This document shows, in pieces, positions 24,673 through 32,494 of a stretch of DNA of 62,101 bases (position 1 is the stretch's first letter; each line of letters starts with the position of its first letter). This stretch comes from a bacterium (lineage in GTDB: Bacteria; Actinomycetota; Acidimicrobiia; Spongiisociales; JAENVV01). The notes beneath the pieces were generated by a model. That model worked only from the letters and a program-made list of their open reading frames with translations, made no database searches and had not been told where the DNA came from. The stretch is taken from assembly GCA_024641305.1 (NCBI GenBank), contig JAHEDI010000020.1, forward strand, positions 1-62,101, read 5' to 3'. The translations under genes were made by a program, and so were the position numbers.

Positions 24673-25008
24673 GAGGCCGGCGGCGTCGTCAATCCATTGG
24701 CCGGCCCGAGCTTCGGTTATGTTGACGATCTCAGCCACGTGCGCGGCGGTGGCTCCAGCCAGATCCTTGTACGTGGCGATCCCAGCTTCCATGAGGCGCC
24801 GGGCGAACACGGGGCCAATCCCGGCGATGGCCGTCAGGTCGTCCGGTTCTGTCGCAACCGAGTCTGGTGGTTCGGGTGGAAGGCTGAACGTTGGGTGTTC
24901 AGGTTTCCGGGTGAGCGCCACGGTTACGAACCGATCGCGCATCGCCCAGGCAACTGCGCCGATACCGCCGATTATGCCGAGAACCCTGGCCGCTTTTCCG
25001 AGACCCAT
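24661..25008 (-). CDS. Small membrane protein with helix-hairpin-helix domain
   Basis: A protein of 115 residues: a TM helix at about 8-25, a Pro-rich linker, and a C-terminal tandem helix-hairpin-helix region (about 55-115) with DDLTAIAGIGPVFARRL and TYKDLAGATAAHVAEIV. Such DUF4332-like HhH modules bind DNA or mediate protein contacts. ATG 25008 lies 4 bp after the transglycosylase stop, so the two genes form an operon; a longer upstream reading would overlap that gene fully. The stop codon is within the 25-bp repeat array. Confidence 0.75.
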   Translation of the reverse strand: MGLGKAARVLGIIGGIGAVAWAMRDRFVTVALTRKPEHPTFSLPPEPPDSVATEPDDLTAIAGIGPVFARRLMEAGIATYKDLAGATAAHVAEIVNITEARAGQWIDDAAGLVKA

Positions 25009-25012
25009 CTCG

Positions 25013-25735
25013 CTAGCCCCAGCAATGGGCGGATGGATTCCAGTGGCGCCAGCCACCACCGCTGTAGACCAACCAAGCTGCGACCGCCACGTTTGAGTCG
25101 GGGTCCAGGATGTTGGCGCCGGCCAGTCCGGCTTTGGCGGACCGATCTTCCCAGAACTTAGGAAGATGCTGAAACAGTCCCGAGGCGCTTGATGCACCAT
25201 GGACGGCATTGGGATCGCCGCTGCTCTCACAATGAATAACCCACAACGCCCGATCGACGTCGGCCGGAGAGAAATACGCTTCCACCAGGCTACGCCATGG
25301 CGCGGCATCGGCTGGAATATTGCTGTACTCGTGAGGTGCCGACACCGGGGGGGCCGGGGCCGGGGTTTTGGCCGTCGTTAACTTTGTGCGGGGGGCGGCA
25401 GTGGCGATTGTGGTCGTTGTCCGATTGCTGGCCGCCTGGGCCGAGATGAGGGCGCTCACGTCAGGGGACTTCGCAACAGTGCTGTCGCTTAGGTTTGCTT
25501 CCGAGGCGAAGTTCATGGCAGCCACCCGGCCGGCCAACAGTCCGACTGCTGTGTCAGCTTCGCTGACAAACGCGTCGCTGACGACGGCGCCGGTTTCGTT
25601 TTGTGGGCCAACCGCGGTCGGCGCCTCAATCGAAACGGCCGGTCCAGTGGTGGGGGCGAACGCAGCGAAGCCAGCTACCGCAAATGACGCCATCGCAGCC
25701 CAGCCCACGAAAGCGCCCAATCGAATAAGTCGCAA
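25013..25735 (-). CDS. Secreted lytic transglycosylase-like protein
   Basis: A 240-residue cell-wall enzyme: signal or TM segment (about 8-30), a low-complexity region (about 30-140) and a C-terminal lysozyme-fold SLT/Rpf-like domain (about 145-240). The catalytic Glu is in WVIHCESSGDPNAV; SSASGLFQHLPKFW and the late NVAVAAWLVYSGGGWRHW complete the pattern. It should cleave the glycan strand of peptidoglycan. The start is TTG (25735), with a weak GGGCGG upstream. A hairpin lies in the leader about 25 nt before the start. The small HhH gene follows by 4 bp. Confidence 0.87.
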   Translation of the reverse strand: MRLIRLGAFVGWAAMASFAVAGFAAFAPTTGPAVSIEAPTAVGPQNETGAVVSDAFVSEADTAVGLLAGRVAAMNFASEANLSDSTVAKSPDVSALISAQAASNRTTTTIATAAPRTKLTTAKTPAPAPPVSAPHEYSNIPADAAPWRSLVEAYFSPADVDRALWVIHCESSGDPNAVHGASSASGLFQHLPKFWEDRSAKAGLAGANILDPDSNVAVAAWLVYSGGGWRHWNPSAHCWG

Positions 25736-25756
25736 TTTAACAATCCGCCCTTGACA

Positions 25757-25780
25757 TCAAAAGGCTCCCAGCGAGGAGCT
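25757..25780 (-). terminator. Hairpin between gamma-glutamyltransferase and transglycosylase genes
   Basis: On the minus strand GCTCC-TCGCTG-GGAGC is followed by CTTTT. It is placed as a terminator for the upstream gamma-glutamyltransferase operon or as an attenuator in the transglycosylase leader. Confidence 0.45.
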
Positions 25781-25852
25781 ACCACAGGATAGAGGTTCGG
25801 GGTATGACTAAGCAAGCCACTTACAGCCAAATAATGGAAATTGGCACAGGGT

Positions 25853-27409
25853 CTACCTGACGGCGGCGCTGGCGGTTCTCACCCGCGGGTCACCGGCACC
25901 AACTCGAAGACCGGAGGCGTTGACACGAATGGCCGAGACGGGGCCCCAACCGGCCTCCAATGGCGCCCCCACTTCGATGTGGTGTCCGCGGGTTCGCAGC
26001 TCCTCAACGACTGCCGGGAGCATTCGCGACTCGACGTTCAGCGTCGACGGGGAGCCGGGTGCGAGCGACTTGGTAGTCCACCTCGGCTCCTGTTGGGCCG
26101 CTGAAGGGGAGAGTCCGGCGTGGAGTAGGTGGGCGGCCATCTGGGTCAAGATCTGGGGTTGCTGATTGCCACCCCGGGTTCCGAGAATGAGAGACAATCC
26201 GTCGCTATGCGTCCACAGGGAAGGGGCCAGCGTGTGAGCCGGTCGCCGCCCGGGGACAAGCTCGTTGCGATGTCCCTTTTCGAGGGTGAAACCCGCCCCC
26301 CGGTTGTGCAAGAAGAAGCCGGACTCGCCGGCGCCGATGCCGCTTCCAATGCCATGGAAGTTCGATTGGATGAGCGACACACCCATCCCTGACCGGTCGA
26401 CGACCGATAGATACGTTGTCCCGCCCGGGCCGGGCGAAGGATGGTGCCAACTGCCTGCTCGGGATCTATCGATCCGGGCGGCGGCGGCCTCTAGCAGCTG
26501 ATCGCCGAGCAGCTCTTCAAAGCTGGCCGCCGTCGACGGGTCGGACAAGAGGGCGTCCCGCCCGCTCGCCACCGACCGATAGGCCTCGATCGTGAGATGG
26601 ACGTAATCCGGATCGCCTGGGTCGGTTGGCGGTTCACACATTTCGAAGATACGGGCCGCCGCCAGGGTGAGGTAACCCTGACTGTTCGGTGGGATTGTCC
26701 ATGCTCTGTGCCCGAAGACGTCAAGCGACATTGGCTCAACCCAATCTGGTTGATAGCCGGCAAGATCCTCGATCGTGATGTATCTGTGCACCGCAGCGGA
26801 TATGTCGGCCGCCACAGCTCCCTCATAGAAGGCGCTGGCTCCCTCGGATGCAATACGGGTCAGGGTCGTTTCGAGTTGAGGCCGGTTGATCCACGTGCCG
26901 GGCTGCGGCGCCGACCCGTCCCGGTACAGAGGTCGCGAGGTCGACTGTGGAACGAGTTGTTCGGAACGATCGGTGAGAGCTTTGCTGAGTTCGACGCTGA
27001 CCGGGAACCCGTCTCGGGCATAGAAGATCGCCGGTCCAAGCACCACCTCAAAAGGAAGCACTCCGAGGTCCCGTGATAACCATTCCCAGCCCCGTACACA
27101 GCCAGGGATCGTGACTGACACCGGGTCCGTGATCGGGATGACATGGCCGGCCAGATGATCGGCGTTCGCACCTGATCCGGCCCAGCCTGAGGCGTTGAGA
27201 GCGACTGGCTTCTTGTCGCCAGATTGGTGGACCAGGGCGAACAGATCGCCGCCGATTCCGCAGGTCTCGGGCGCAACGACTCCCAGCGTGGCGTTTGCGG
27301 CGATGGCGGCATCAACCGCATTGCCGCCTTTGCCAAGCATCTCCAAACCAGCCTGGGTAGCCAGTTCGTGAGAGGTGACGACAATATCGCCGAAGGTTTG
27401 CCGGTTCAC
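25853..27409 (-). CDS. Gamma-glutamyltransferase family protein without signal peptide
   Basis: An Ntn-hydrolase of 518 residues. Conserved N-terminal blocks SHELATQAGLEML, GGNAVDAAIAA and GIGGDLF are present; the autoprocessing nucleophile is the Thr in GGTTYLSVVD, followed by the GGGN-like GTRGGNQQPQ and the PRWT block near the C-terminus. The usual signal peptide is absent, so this is probably a cytoplasmic GGT-like hydrolase or acylase (YwrD-like) rather than a periplasmic glutathione enzyme. GTG start overlapping the preceding stop by 4 nt (GTGA), so it is coupled to the upstream hypothetical gene. Confidence 0.93.
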   Translation of the reverse strand: MNRQTFGDIVVTSHELATQAGLEMLGKGGNAVDAAIAANATLGVVAPETCGIGGDLFALVHQSGDKKPVALNASGWAGSGANADHLAGHVIPITDPVSVTIPGCVRGWEWLSRDLGVLPFEVVLGPAIFYARDGFPVSVELSKALTDRSEQLVPQSTSRPLYRDGSAPQPGTWINRPQLETTLTRIASEGASAFYEGAVAADISAAVHRYITIEDLAGYQPDWVEPMSLDVFGHRAWTIPPNSQGYLTLAAARIFEMCEPPTDPGDPDYVHLTIEAYRSVASGRDALLSDPSTAASFEELLGDQLLEAAAARIDRSRAGSWHHPSPGPGGTTYLSVVDRSGMGVSLIQSNFHGIGSGIGAGESGFFLHNRGAGFTLEKGHRNELVPGRRPAHTLAPSLWTHSDGLSLILGTRGGNQQPQILTQMAAHLLHAGLSPSAAQQEPRWTTKSLAPGSPSTLNVESRMLPAVVEELRTRGHHIEVGAPLEAGWGPVSAIRVNASGLRVGAGDPRVRTASAAVR

Positions 27410-28023
27410 CGCTTGAGCTGCGGTACAACTCGATTGATCGCGTCAAGAGTGGCCCTGACCGCACTTTGAGCATCATCAGGGCCAACCAGAGCGCAACCGA
27501 CCAGGAGTCGTTCCTCGCCCCCTGAGACCATAACGACCTGGGCGATGGCGACCGGCCGGGATCCGATTGTCGGGGTCTCGAGGGCGGCCAGTGCGAGAGC
27601 AAAGTCCTCACCGAGGGCCTGCTCGACCGCTCCCAGCGTCGCTTCTCCGACGATCCGAACACGCGACGTCGGCCCGACCGGCCCGCTCGCCGACCCGACA
27701 TACACTTCGTTCTTCCAGGCGAGGGTCACTTCGACCTGAGACTTGGCACCTTCAGGGCGTTCGGTGATGTCGATGACAGCCGGCCGATCGCTCCGACCAA
27801 TCTCCTCGTTCTCGATCTGGACGACTGACACGATTCGCCGATCGATCGTTATTCCAAAAGAAGCCATCGCCAGGCTTTGGACGTCCCGCACCACTTGTTT
27901 GGCCGGCTTGCCGGGAGTGGCGAGGACGTGGACTTCGGCGATGGTGTTTCGGTCTCCCACCACTCGAACGGCATCCACAGTGGTCAGTCGGCACAGTGAT
28001 TCTTCAAGTTCGGCGTAACGCAT
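27406..28023 (-). CDS. Hypothetical protein coupled to gamma-glutamyltransferase
   Basis: I do not recognise this 205-residue soluble protein. It has two alpha/beta halves. The first (1-95) reads like a small ferredoxin-like domain: AVRVVGDRNTIAEVHVLATPGK with a VVRDVQSL helix. The second (about 110-205) starts QVEVTLAWKNEVYVGSASGP and includes GEATLGAVEQAL, recalling ACT or double-stranded-RNA-binding-like alpha/beta folds. TAAGTT (complement of 28030-28035) ends 6 nt before the ATG, so it is probably the leaderless first gene of an operon with the GGT gene. Confidence 0.75.
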   Translation of the reverse strand: MRYAELEESLCRLTTVDAVRVVGDRNTIAEVHVLATPGKPAKQVVRDVQSLAMASFGITIDRRIVSVVQIENEEIGRSDRPAVIDITERPEGAKSQVEVTLAWKNEVYVGSASGPVGPTSRVRIVGEATLGAVEQALGEDFALALAALETPTIGSRPVAIAQVVMVSGGEERLLVGCALVGPDDAQSAVRATLDAINRVVPQLKR

Positions 28024-28067
28024 GCCGCAAACTTAGCCGTCATCGTGGCACTTTCTGTGGTTTGTCC

Positions 28068-28097
28068 TTGGGTTCTTCAATGGGTAACTGCTACATT
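28068..28097 (+). promoter_or_regulatory. Promoter of the structured leader RNA
   Basis: TTGGGT (28068-28073) and TACATT (28092-28097) are separated by 18 bp. The predicted start at about 28104 coincides with the first base of an 8-bp hairpin at 28105. Confidence 0.5.
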
Positions 28098-28104
28098 ATT
28101 TTGT

Positions 28105-28345
28105 ACCCACCGTGGTCGAACCTCGGTGGGTGAGCTGGATCCGACAGGATGCTGACCCTGGTCCATGCTCGGTGCGGGCTAATGGGAGCCACTGAATCGA
28201 ATATGTTCGATGAGGTTTCCTCGGAAACGAGGGGAAAAGGAGTCTGCTGCCCAAGCCCGATGAGTCCCTGGACTTAACAACCCCCAGCGAAGCGGAATTT
28301 CTGGCCGTCCATTTAGCGTGACGCGCCAAAAAACTCAAGAACTGG
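28105..28345 (+). ncRNA. Candidate structured leader RNA or riboswitch, class unknown
   Basis: This stretch has no gene but several strong hairpins. ACCCACCG pairs with CGGTGGGT (28105-28131, 11-nt loop); ATCGAA-TATG-TTCGAT lies at 28196-28211; CCTCG closed by a GAAA tetraloop is at 28219-28232, with flanking TTT/AAA pairing; and a smaller AGTC-CCTG-GACT is at 28263-28274. A signal-peptide micro-ORF and then the HD-GYP gene follow on the same strand. I compared it by eye with the c-di-GMP-I, ydaO, M-box, cobalamin, SAM and TPP consensus sequences and found no match. It may be a regulatory leader or a separate small RNA. Confidence 0.4.
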
Positions 28346-28357
28346 GTGATGTCCCCG

Positions 28358-28447
28358 ATGAAGATCAAGATTGCACGGATAGTCGCTGCTGCCAGTGGTT
28401 TGGCAGCAATGATTCTTGCCGGCAGCGCGTCATTGCGGATTAGCTAA
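28358..28447 (+). CDS. 29-residue signal-peptide-like micro-ORF
   Basis: The peptide starts MKIKIARIVAAASGL and continues AAMILAGSASLRIS before a TAA: a basic start, a hydrophobic core and an AGSA-S cleavage-like site, then only a few residues. An in-frame ATG nine bases upstream (28349) is an alternative. It is in the same frame as the following HD-GYP gene, which opens right after this TAA. It may be a leader peptide, or the remnant of a secreted protein whose body was deleted. The ribosome binding site is weak. Confidence 0.35.
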   Translation: MKIKIARIVAAASGLAAMILAGSASLRIS

Positions 28448-28498
28448 GGAACAGTACGACGCTTGGGCAGCGGACCTTCTTTTAGGGGAGGATGCAAT

Positions 28499-29812
28499 TT
28501 GCAGGCGGTGAAGGTCAGATTGGCCATCGCATATGCGGGCTTGGGGGCGGTGGCGCTTGGCATCGCTGTGGCAACCCAGGAGTTCCCGCCGTTACGAGAT
28601 TGGGCACCATTCGCCGCAGTGGCCTTCCTGACGGTCTATTACGCCGTTGAGGTCAACGATCACCTCACTGCCTCTCCAGCCGCCATGATCTTCCTGGCGA
28701 CCGCGGTCGCCTTTGGGGCAGGTCACGCCGCACTGGGAGCCGCAGCTATTTCGGCGGTCACTCCAGTAACCAAGTCGGACATCGCCGAACGTCGAGTTGC
28801 TCTGTCCGTCATCAACTGGGGGCAAACGGTCGTGGCGGCGGTTCTGGCCGGCTTTGTGCTCGAACCTTTTTTTCCCGCCGGTGCTTGGAGCCAACGGGAC
28901 TTTCCCCTGGTGGCGGTCGGCGCAATGTTGGCCTCCATGGTGTATCACTTTGTGAACTTTGGTTTGGTGACTATGGCGGTGCGGATCGTGTATCGGAAGC
29001 GAGAAGTACGGCCCTGGTCGCGGATGGGATCGATCCTCCGGTCAACCATCGTGATGGGATTTGTCGGCGGGTTGCTCGGAGCGACCTACCATCTTGTGCC
29101 GGTGGCCTTGCCTTTCATATTCGCTCTGTTCGGGGTTGGTTATCTGGCGTTTTCGTCGCTCAGTCAACTGCGAGAAGCCCAAGAGGCCACGCTGCGAGGG
29201 TTCATCAAGGCGCTCGAAGCCAAGGACCTCTATACGCGTGGACACACTGAACGGGTGGCCTATTTCAGTCAGCTGATTGCTGAGCGGATGAACTATCGAG
29301 GTACGAGGTTGGAACGGGTGCGCTGGGCCGCCCTCATTCACGATGTTGGTAAGTTGGCGGTGCCGCGAGACCTCATCCGAAAGCGGGGCCGTCTTGAAGA
29401 CGGCGAATATCAACAGCTGCAGGTACATGCGCATGTGGTTGAGGACTTATTGGCCGAGGTCGAATTCCTACGACCAATGGTGGAGATTGCCTCTGGACAC
29501 CACTCACGTTTCGACGGAGGCGGCTACGGAGGCACCGGGCACGCCCATGGCAATCCTCCGTCCCAGGAAGCGCGGATTCTTGCGGTGGCAGACGCGTTTG
29601 ACGCGATGACCTCGACCAGATCCTATCGGGTAGCCCTTAGCCAGGAATTTGCGTTTCAGGAGCTGCGAGCAAACGCCGGCACCCAGTTCGATCCGGAGGT
29701 CGTCGAGGCGCTGGTTCAGAGTGTCGTCGAGACTGGTGAACGGTACGGCTCGCCGAACCTGGGGTCAGAGGAAGCAGCCAGGCTGATCGCCGAAGGCAAG
29801 GGCAGGCAGTGA
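28499..29812 (+). CDS. Membrane HD-GYP domain phosphodiesterase-like protein
   Basis: A 437-residue protein with an N-terminal membrane domain of about seven helices (1-215) and a C-terminal HD-GYP domain (about 225-420). Visible are GHTERVA, the metal-binding HD in LIHDVGKLAVP, the loop HHSRFDGGGYGG and VADAFDAMTS-RSYR. HD-GYP proteins hydrolyse c-di-GMP. Here HHE is HHS and GYP is GYG, so activity is uncertain. TTG 28499 is chosen as start because GGGGAGG (28486-28492) is spaced 6-7 nt from it. The stop overlaps the next gene (GTGA), so the pair is an operon. Confidence 0.85.
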   Translation: MQAVKVRLAIAYAGLGAVALGIAVATQEFPPLRDWAPFAAVAFLTVYYAVEVNDHLTASPAAMIFLATAVAFGAGHAALGAAAISAVTPVTKSDIAERRVALSVINWGQTVVAAVLAGFVLEPFFPAGAWSQRDFPLVAVGAMLASMVYHFVNFGLVTMAVRIVYRKREVRPWSRMGSILRSTIVMGFVGGLLGATYHLVPVALPFIFALFGVGYLAFSSLSQLREAQEATLRGFIKALEAKDLYTRGHTERVAYFSQLIAERMNYRGTRLERVRWAALIHDVGKLAVPRDLIRKRGRLEDGEYQQLQVHAHVVEDLLAEVEFLRPMVEIASGHHSRFDGGGYGGTGHAHGNPPSQEARILAVADAFDAMTSTRSYRVALSQEFAFQELRANAGTQFDPEVVEALVQSVVETGERYGSPNLGSEEAARLIAEGKGRQ

Positions 29813-31020
29813 CCCGTTTTCGGCACCTGGAACCGGTCCTATGGGCGCTTACCATGCTCGGAATCGCCTTCATCGGGGTCGGACAGTCCGATTCCTCGCT
29901 CGTGGCCGTGTCAATCGCCGGGGTGCTCATTGCAGGAGCGGCCCTGATAACCGTCCCGGCCTCGAGTGGCAACCGTTTTTCACTCGCCCTGGCGGCCGCC
30001 ACGGCGGTTCCGCTCCTCATCGGCCCCATTTTCGATTTTGGAGGAGCGATCGGTGCCGTGGCGGTCGGGTTTCTGTCCGGATGGGTCGTCCTGCAACTCT
30101 TCGGGTCGGACGAACAGACCGCCACGGCCGACAGCGACTTTTTGCGGCAATCGTTTGGGGCCTTTCTCTTCGCGGCTTTCTACGTGGCCCTGGAGGGTGC
30201 GGCCGGTATGTGGATCGGGCCGGCCGGTGCCAACCTGGTGGCGGCGGTTGCGGCTGCCCTGGTCTGGTTTGGATTTGAGACCGGAGCCTGGGCTATGACG
30301 ACCTACGATCGCGTGTCGCGCCGGTACCTGCTGAGGCTGGCGGTTGAGGATTGGCCGGTTGCCTTCAGTCTGTTCGCGGTTGGGGCTCTGTTCGCCTACG
30401 TCCTTCCTGAGCTGGGCTGGTGGGCCCCGGTGGTGGCATTGTTGCCATACTCGTTTGCTCACATAGCGTTCTACCGATCGCACCTCGCCAGGGTGACGTA
30501 CAGCCAGACGATTCGTTCCCTGGCCCGGATCCCTGAAGTTGCCGGCCTATCCCCGGACGGCCACTCGGACCGGACTGCTGACCTGTCGGTGGCGGTTGCC
30601 ACCGAACTGGGACTCAATCCGCACGAGGTCCGGATGGTCGAGTACGCGGCCAGGCTTCACGATATCGGGCGCATTACCCTCAACGAACTCAACATCATTA
30701 AGGTCGGTTTTACCGATGATGACATTGCCAGGTGGGGCTCTGAGATCATTTCGGAAGCGCCGTTTCTAACGGAAGTGGCAGCTCTCGTTCGCCAGCAACA
30801 CGATCCATATCGCAGACCAGGGGAGCGAAAGGATCCGGACCTTCCCATCCCATCGAAGATCATCAAGGCGGCCTCAGCCTTCGACCATGCCACGTCCGAA
30901 CTGGGGTTTTCCACCCTCGAAGCGTTGGAGGTTTTGCATCGCGGGGCTGCCTACGATTTCGACCCTGACGTGGTTGAAGGAATCCGCCATATTGTCATGT
31001 TGGGTGAGGCCCAAAGCTAG
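29809..31020 (+). CDS. Membrane HD-domain protein, divergent HD-GYP paralog
   Basis: A 403-residue protein with about eight TM helices (1-220) and a C-terminal HD domain (about 225-400). GHSDRTADLS and ARLHDIGRITLNELN align with the HD-GYP family, including the central HD, but Lys of HDxGK is Arg and the HHExxDGxGYP loop is replaced by QQHDPYRRPGER. ASAFDHATS replaces the DAFDAMTS segment. It may have lost c-di-GMP hydrolysis and act as a regulatory partner of the upstream HD-GYP protein, to which it is coupled by a 4-nt overlap. Its stop overlaps the convergent gene's stop in CTAG. Confidence 0.82.
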   Translation: MTRFRHLEPVLWALTMLGIAFIGVGQSDSSLVAVSIAGVLIAGAALITVPASSGNRFSLALAAATAVPLLIGPIFDFGGAIGAVAVGFLSGWVVLQLFGSDEQTATADSDFLRQSFGAFLFAAFYVALEGAAGMWIGPAGANLVAAVAAALVWFGFETGAWAMTTYDRVSRRYLLRLAVEDWPVAFSLFAVGALFAYVLPELGWWAPVVALLPYSFAHIAFYRSHLARVTYSQTIRSLARIPEVAGLSPDGHSDRTADLSVAVATELGLNPHEVRMVEYAARLHDIGRITLNELNIIKVGFTDDDIARWGSEIISEAPFLTEVAALVRQQHDPYRRPGERKDPDLPIPSKIIKAASAFDHATSELGFSTLEALEVLHRGAAYDFDPDVVEGIRHIVMLGEAQS

Positions 31021-31625
31021 GTTCGGTTGGCCGATCCGGTCGGCGTAGTTGACGGTACCCCGTGTTTGAACCAACGGATCGGTCGGCGCAACTCTGACTC
31101 AAGAAATCGGCCAAGGCCCACGGCTAGGAAGACATCACCGAGGGAAACGACGGTTCCATTACCCCAAAAGAATCGGACCGGGATCACGTCTGCCAGGAAC
31201 ATGAGGCGAGTCTCGGGGCCGAGTACGACGTGCTTGAAGTCGTTGATGACGACCTGGGCATTGAACCCGCTGGCGGCCGTCGCAGCGGCCTCCAGGACCG
31301 GCATGGCCCCGTTTGCCGCGATTACCGAAAAATTCATAAGAATCCCGAATCCGGCCAACCACATGCCGGGTCGTGACCGATTGGCGATCACGACGCTCAG
31401 GATGAACAGGTAGGAGACAAGGAGCAACGCAACTGCTGCCCCTGCCGACCAAGACCGACCACTTGGGATAAAGCTCGAACCCGTCTGAACAACGAAGCCG
31501 ACGATGAGAAGCGGCCACAGCCGCAGTTCGATTTCACCGAGATTTGCGAGGCGGCCGCCCCGAATGATGGCGACCGCGATAGCGACAACCACAACGATGA
31601 CAAGCCACAATCCACCTTCAGACAT
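31017..31625 (-). CDS. DUF5317 family membrane protein
   Basis: A 202-residue protein with about five TM helices. The C-terminal half carries FFWGNGTVVSLGDVFLAVGL, which I recognise as the signature of DUF5317 proteins of clostridia and actinobacteria; the function is not known. The ATG at 31625 gives an N-terminus that begins directly with the first TM helix; the frame stays open further upstream but overlaps the divergent hydratase gene. Convergent with the HD protein. Confidence 0.8.
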   Translation of the reverse strand: MSEGGLWLVIVVVVAIAVAIIRGGRLANLGEIELRLWPLLIVGFVVQTGSSFIPSGRSWSAGAAVALLLVSYLFILSVVIANRSRPGMWLAGFGILMNFSVIAANGAMPVLEAAATAASGFNAQVVINDFKHVVLGPETRLMFLADVIPVRFFWGNGTVVSLGDVFLAVGLGRFLESELRRPIRWFKHGVPSTTPTGSANRT

Positions 31626-31701
31626 TAATTCGCACGGTACCACTCTGAGCGCATAACCACTATCTTCATGGCTAGAAATGTCCTTGTTGTTGAGGAGAGC
31701 C

Positions 31702-32463
31702 ATGCTGCTGACAGAGCAAGCCGGACCGGTGCTCACGCTGGCCATCAATGATCCGGAGCGACGCAACCCGCTCACCAATGAAGTTGTTGAAAGTATGACC
31801 GAGGCCATCGGCTCTGCCGGAGAGTCGGTCCGGGTTATCGTCGTGACTGGAACTGGAGACAAGGCGTTCTGTGCCGGCGGTGATCTGGCGGGCGGCTTCT
31901 TCGAGAACCCTATCGAGACCCACCGCCAGCGCGGTGGCCTTGCAGAGCTATTCCGATCGATGCGTCTGGCCAGGCAACCCATTGTGGCCCGGGTGAACGG
32001 CCACGCCCTGGCCGGGGGGTTCGGTCTCATGTTGGCGTGTGACCTGGCCGTTGCCTCCGACCGCGCCACGTTCGGAATGCCAGAGATCAATGTTGGCTTG
32101 TGGCCCATGATGATTTCAGCCTTGGTTCATCAGAGCCTTCCACAGAAGCTCGCATTCGATCTCATGATGTCGGGCCGGAGGATGACTGCTTCTGAAGCAT
32201 TGGCGGCCGGTGCCGTCTCGAGGGTGGTGCCTGGCGCCGATCTTGACATGACCGTTGAACAACTGGTTGCTTCGCTCTTGGAGAAGTCGCCGGCCGTCCT
32301 GGCGCTCGGGAAAGCCAGCTTCTATGCAAGCGTTGATATGGGGTTCGATGCCGCACTTGACTCGTTGGCCGGCGGCCTTACGGCCGTGGCACTTACCGAA
32401 GATGCCAGAGAGGGTACGAGGGCGTTCGTCGAGAAACGCCCTGCCAATTTCACCGGTCGGTGA
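31702..32463 (+). CDS. Enoyl-CoA hydratase/isomerase family protein
   Basis: A crotonase-fold protein of 253 residues. Visible are the N-terminal LAINDPERRNPLT, the oxyanion-hole strand GDKAFCAGGDLAGG, the second hole region VNGHALAGGFGLMLACDLAVAS and the downstream FGMPEINVGLWP with the catalytic Glu position. Likely acts in fatty acid beta-oxidation or a related acyl-CoA pathway. Start ATG 31702 has GAGGAGAG immediately upstream; an ATG eight codons earlier lacks a site. Confidence 0.9.
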   Translation: MLLTEQAGPVLTLAINDPERRNPLTNEVVESMTEAIGSAGESVRVIVVTGTGDKAFCAGGDLAGGFFENPIETHRQRGGLAELFRSMRLARQPIVARVNGHALAGGFGLMLACDLAVASDRATFGMPEINVGLWPMMISALVHQSLPQKLAFDLMMSGRRMTASEALAAGAVSRVVPGADLDMTVEQLVASLLEKSPAVLALGKASFYASVDMGFDAALDSLAGGLTAVALTEDAREGTRAFVEKRPANFTGR

Positions 32464-32494
32464 TAATGCAGGAAGGTGATAGGTTGGCTGGCGT

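Noticed and set aside
28105-28345. Known riboswitch classes (c-di-GMP-I, c-di-AMP/ydaO, M-box, cobalamin, SAM, TPP)
   Set aside because: None of their conserved cores was found by eye, so I kept the region as an unclassified structured RNA.
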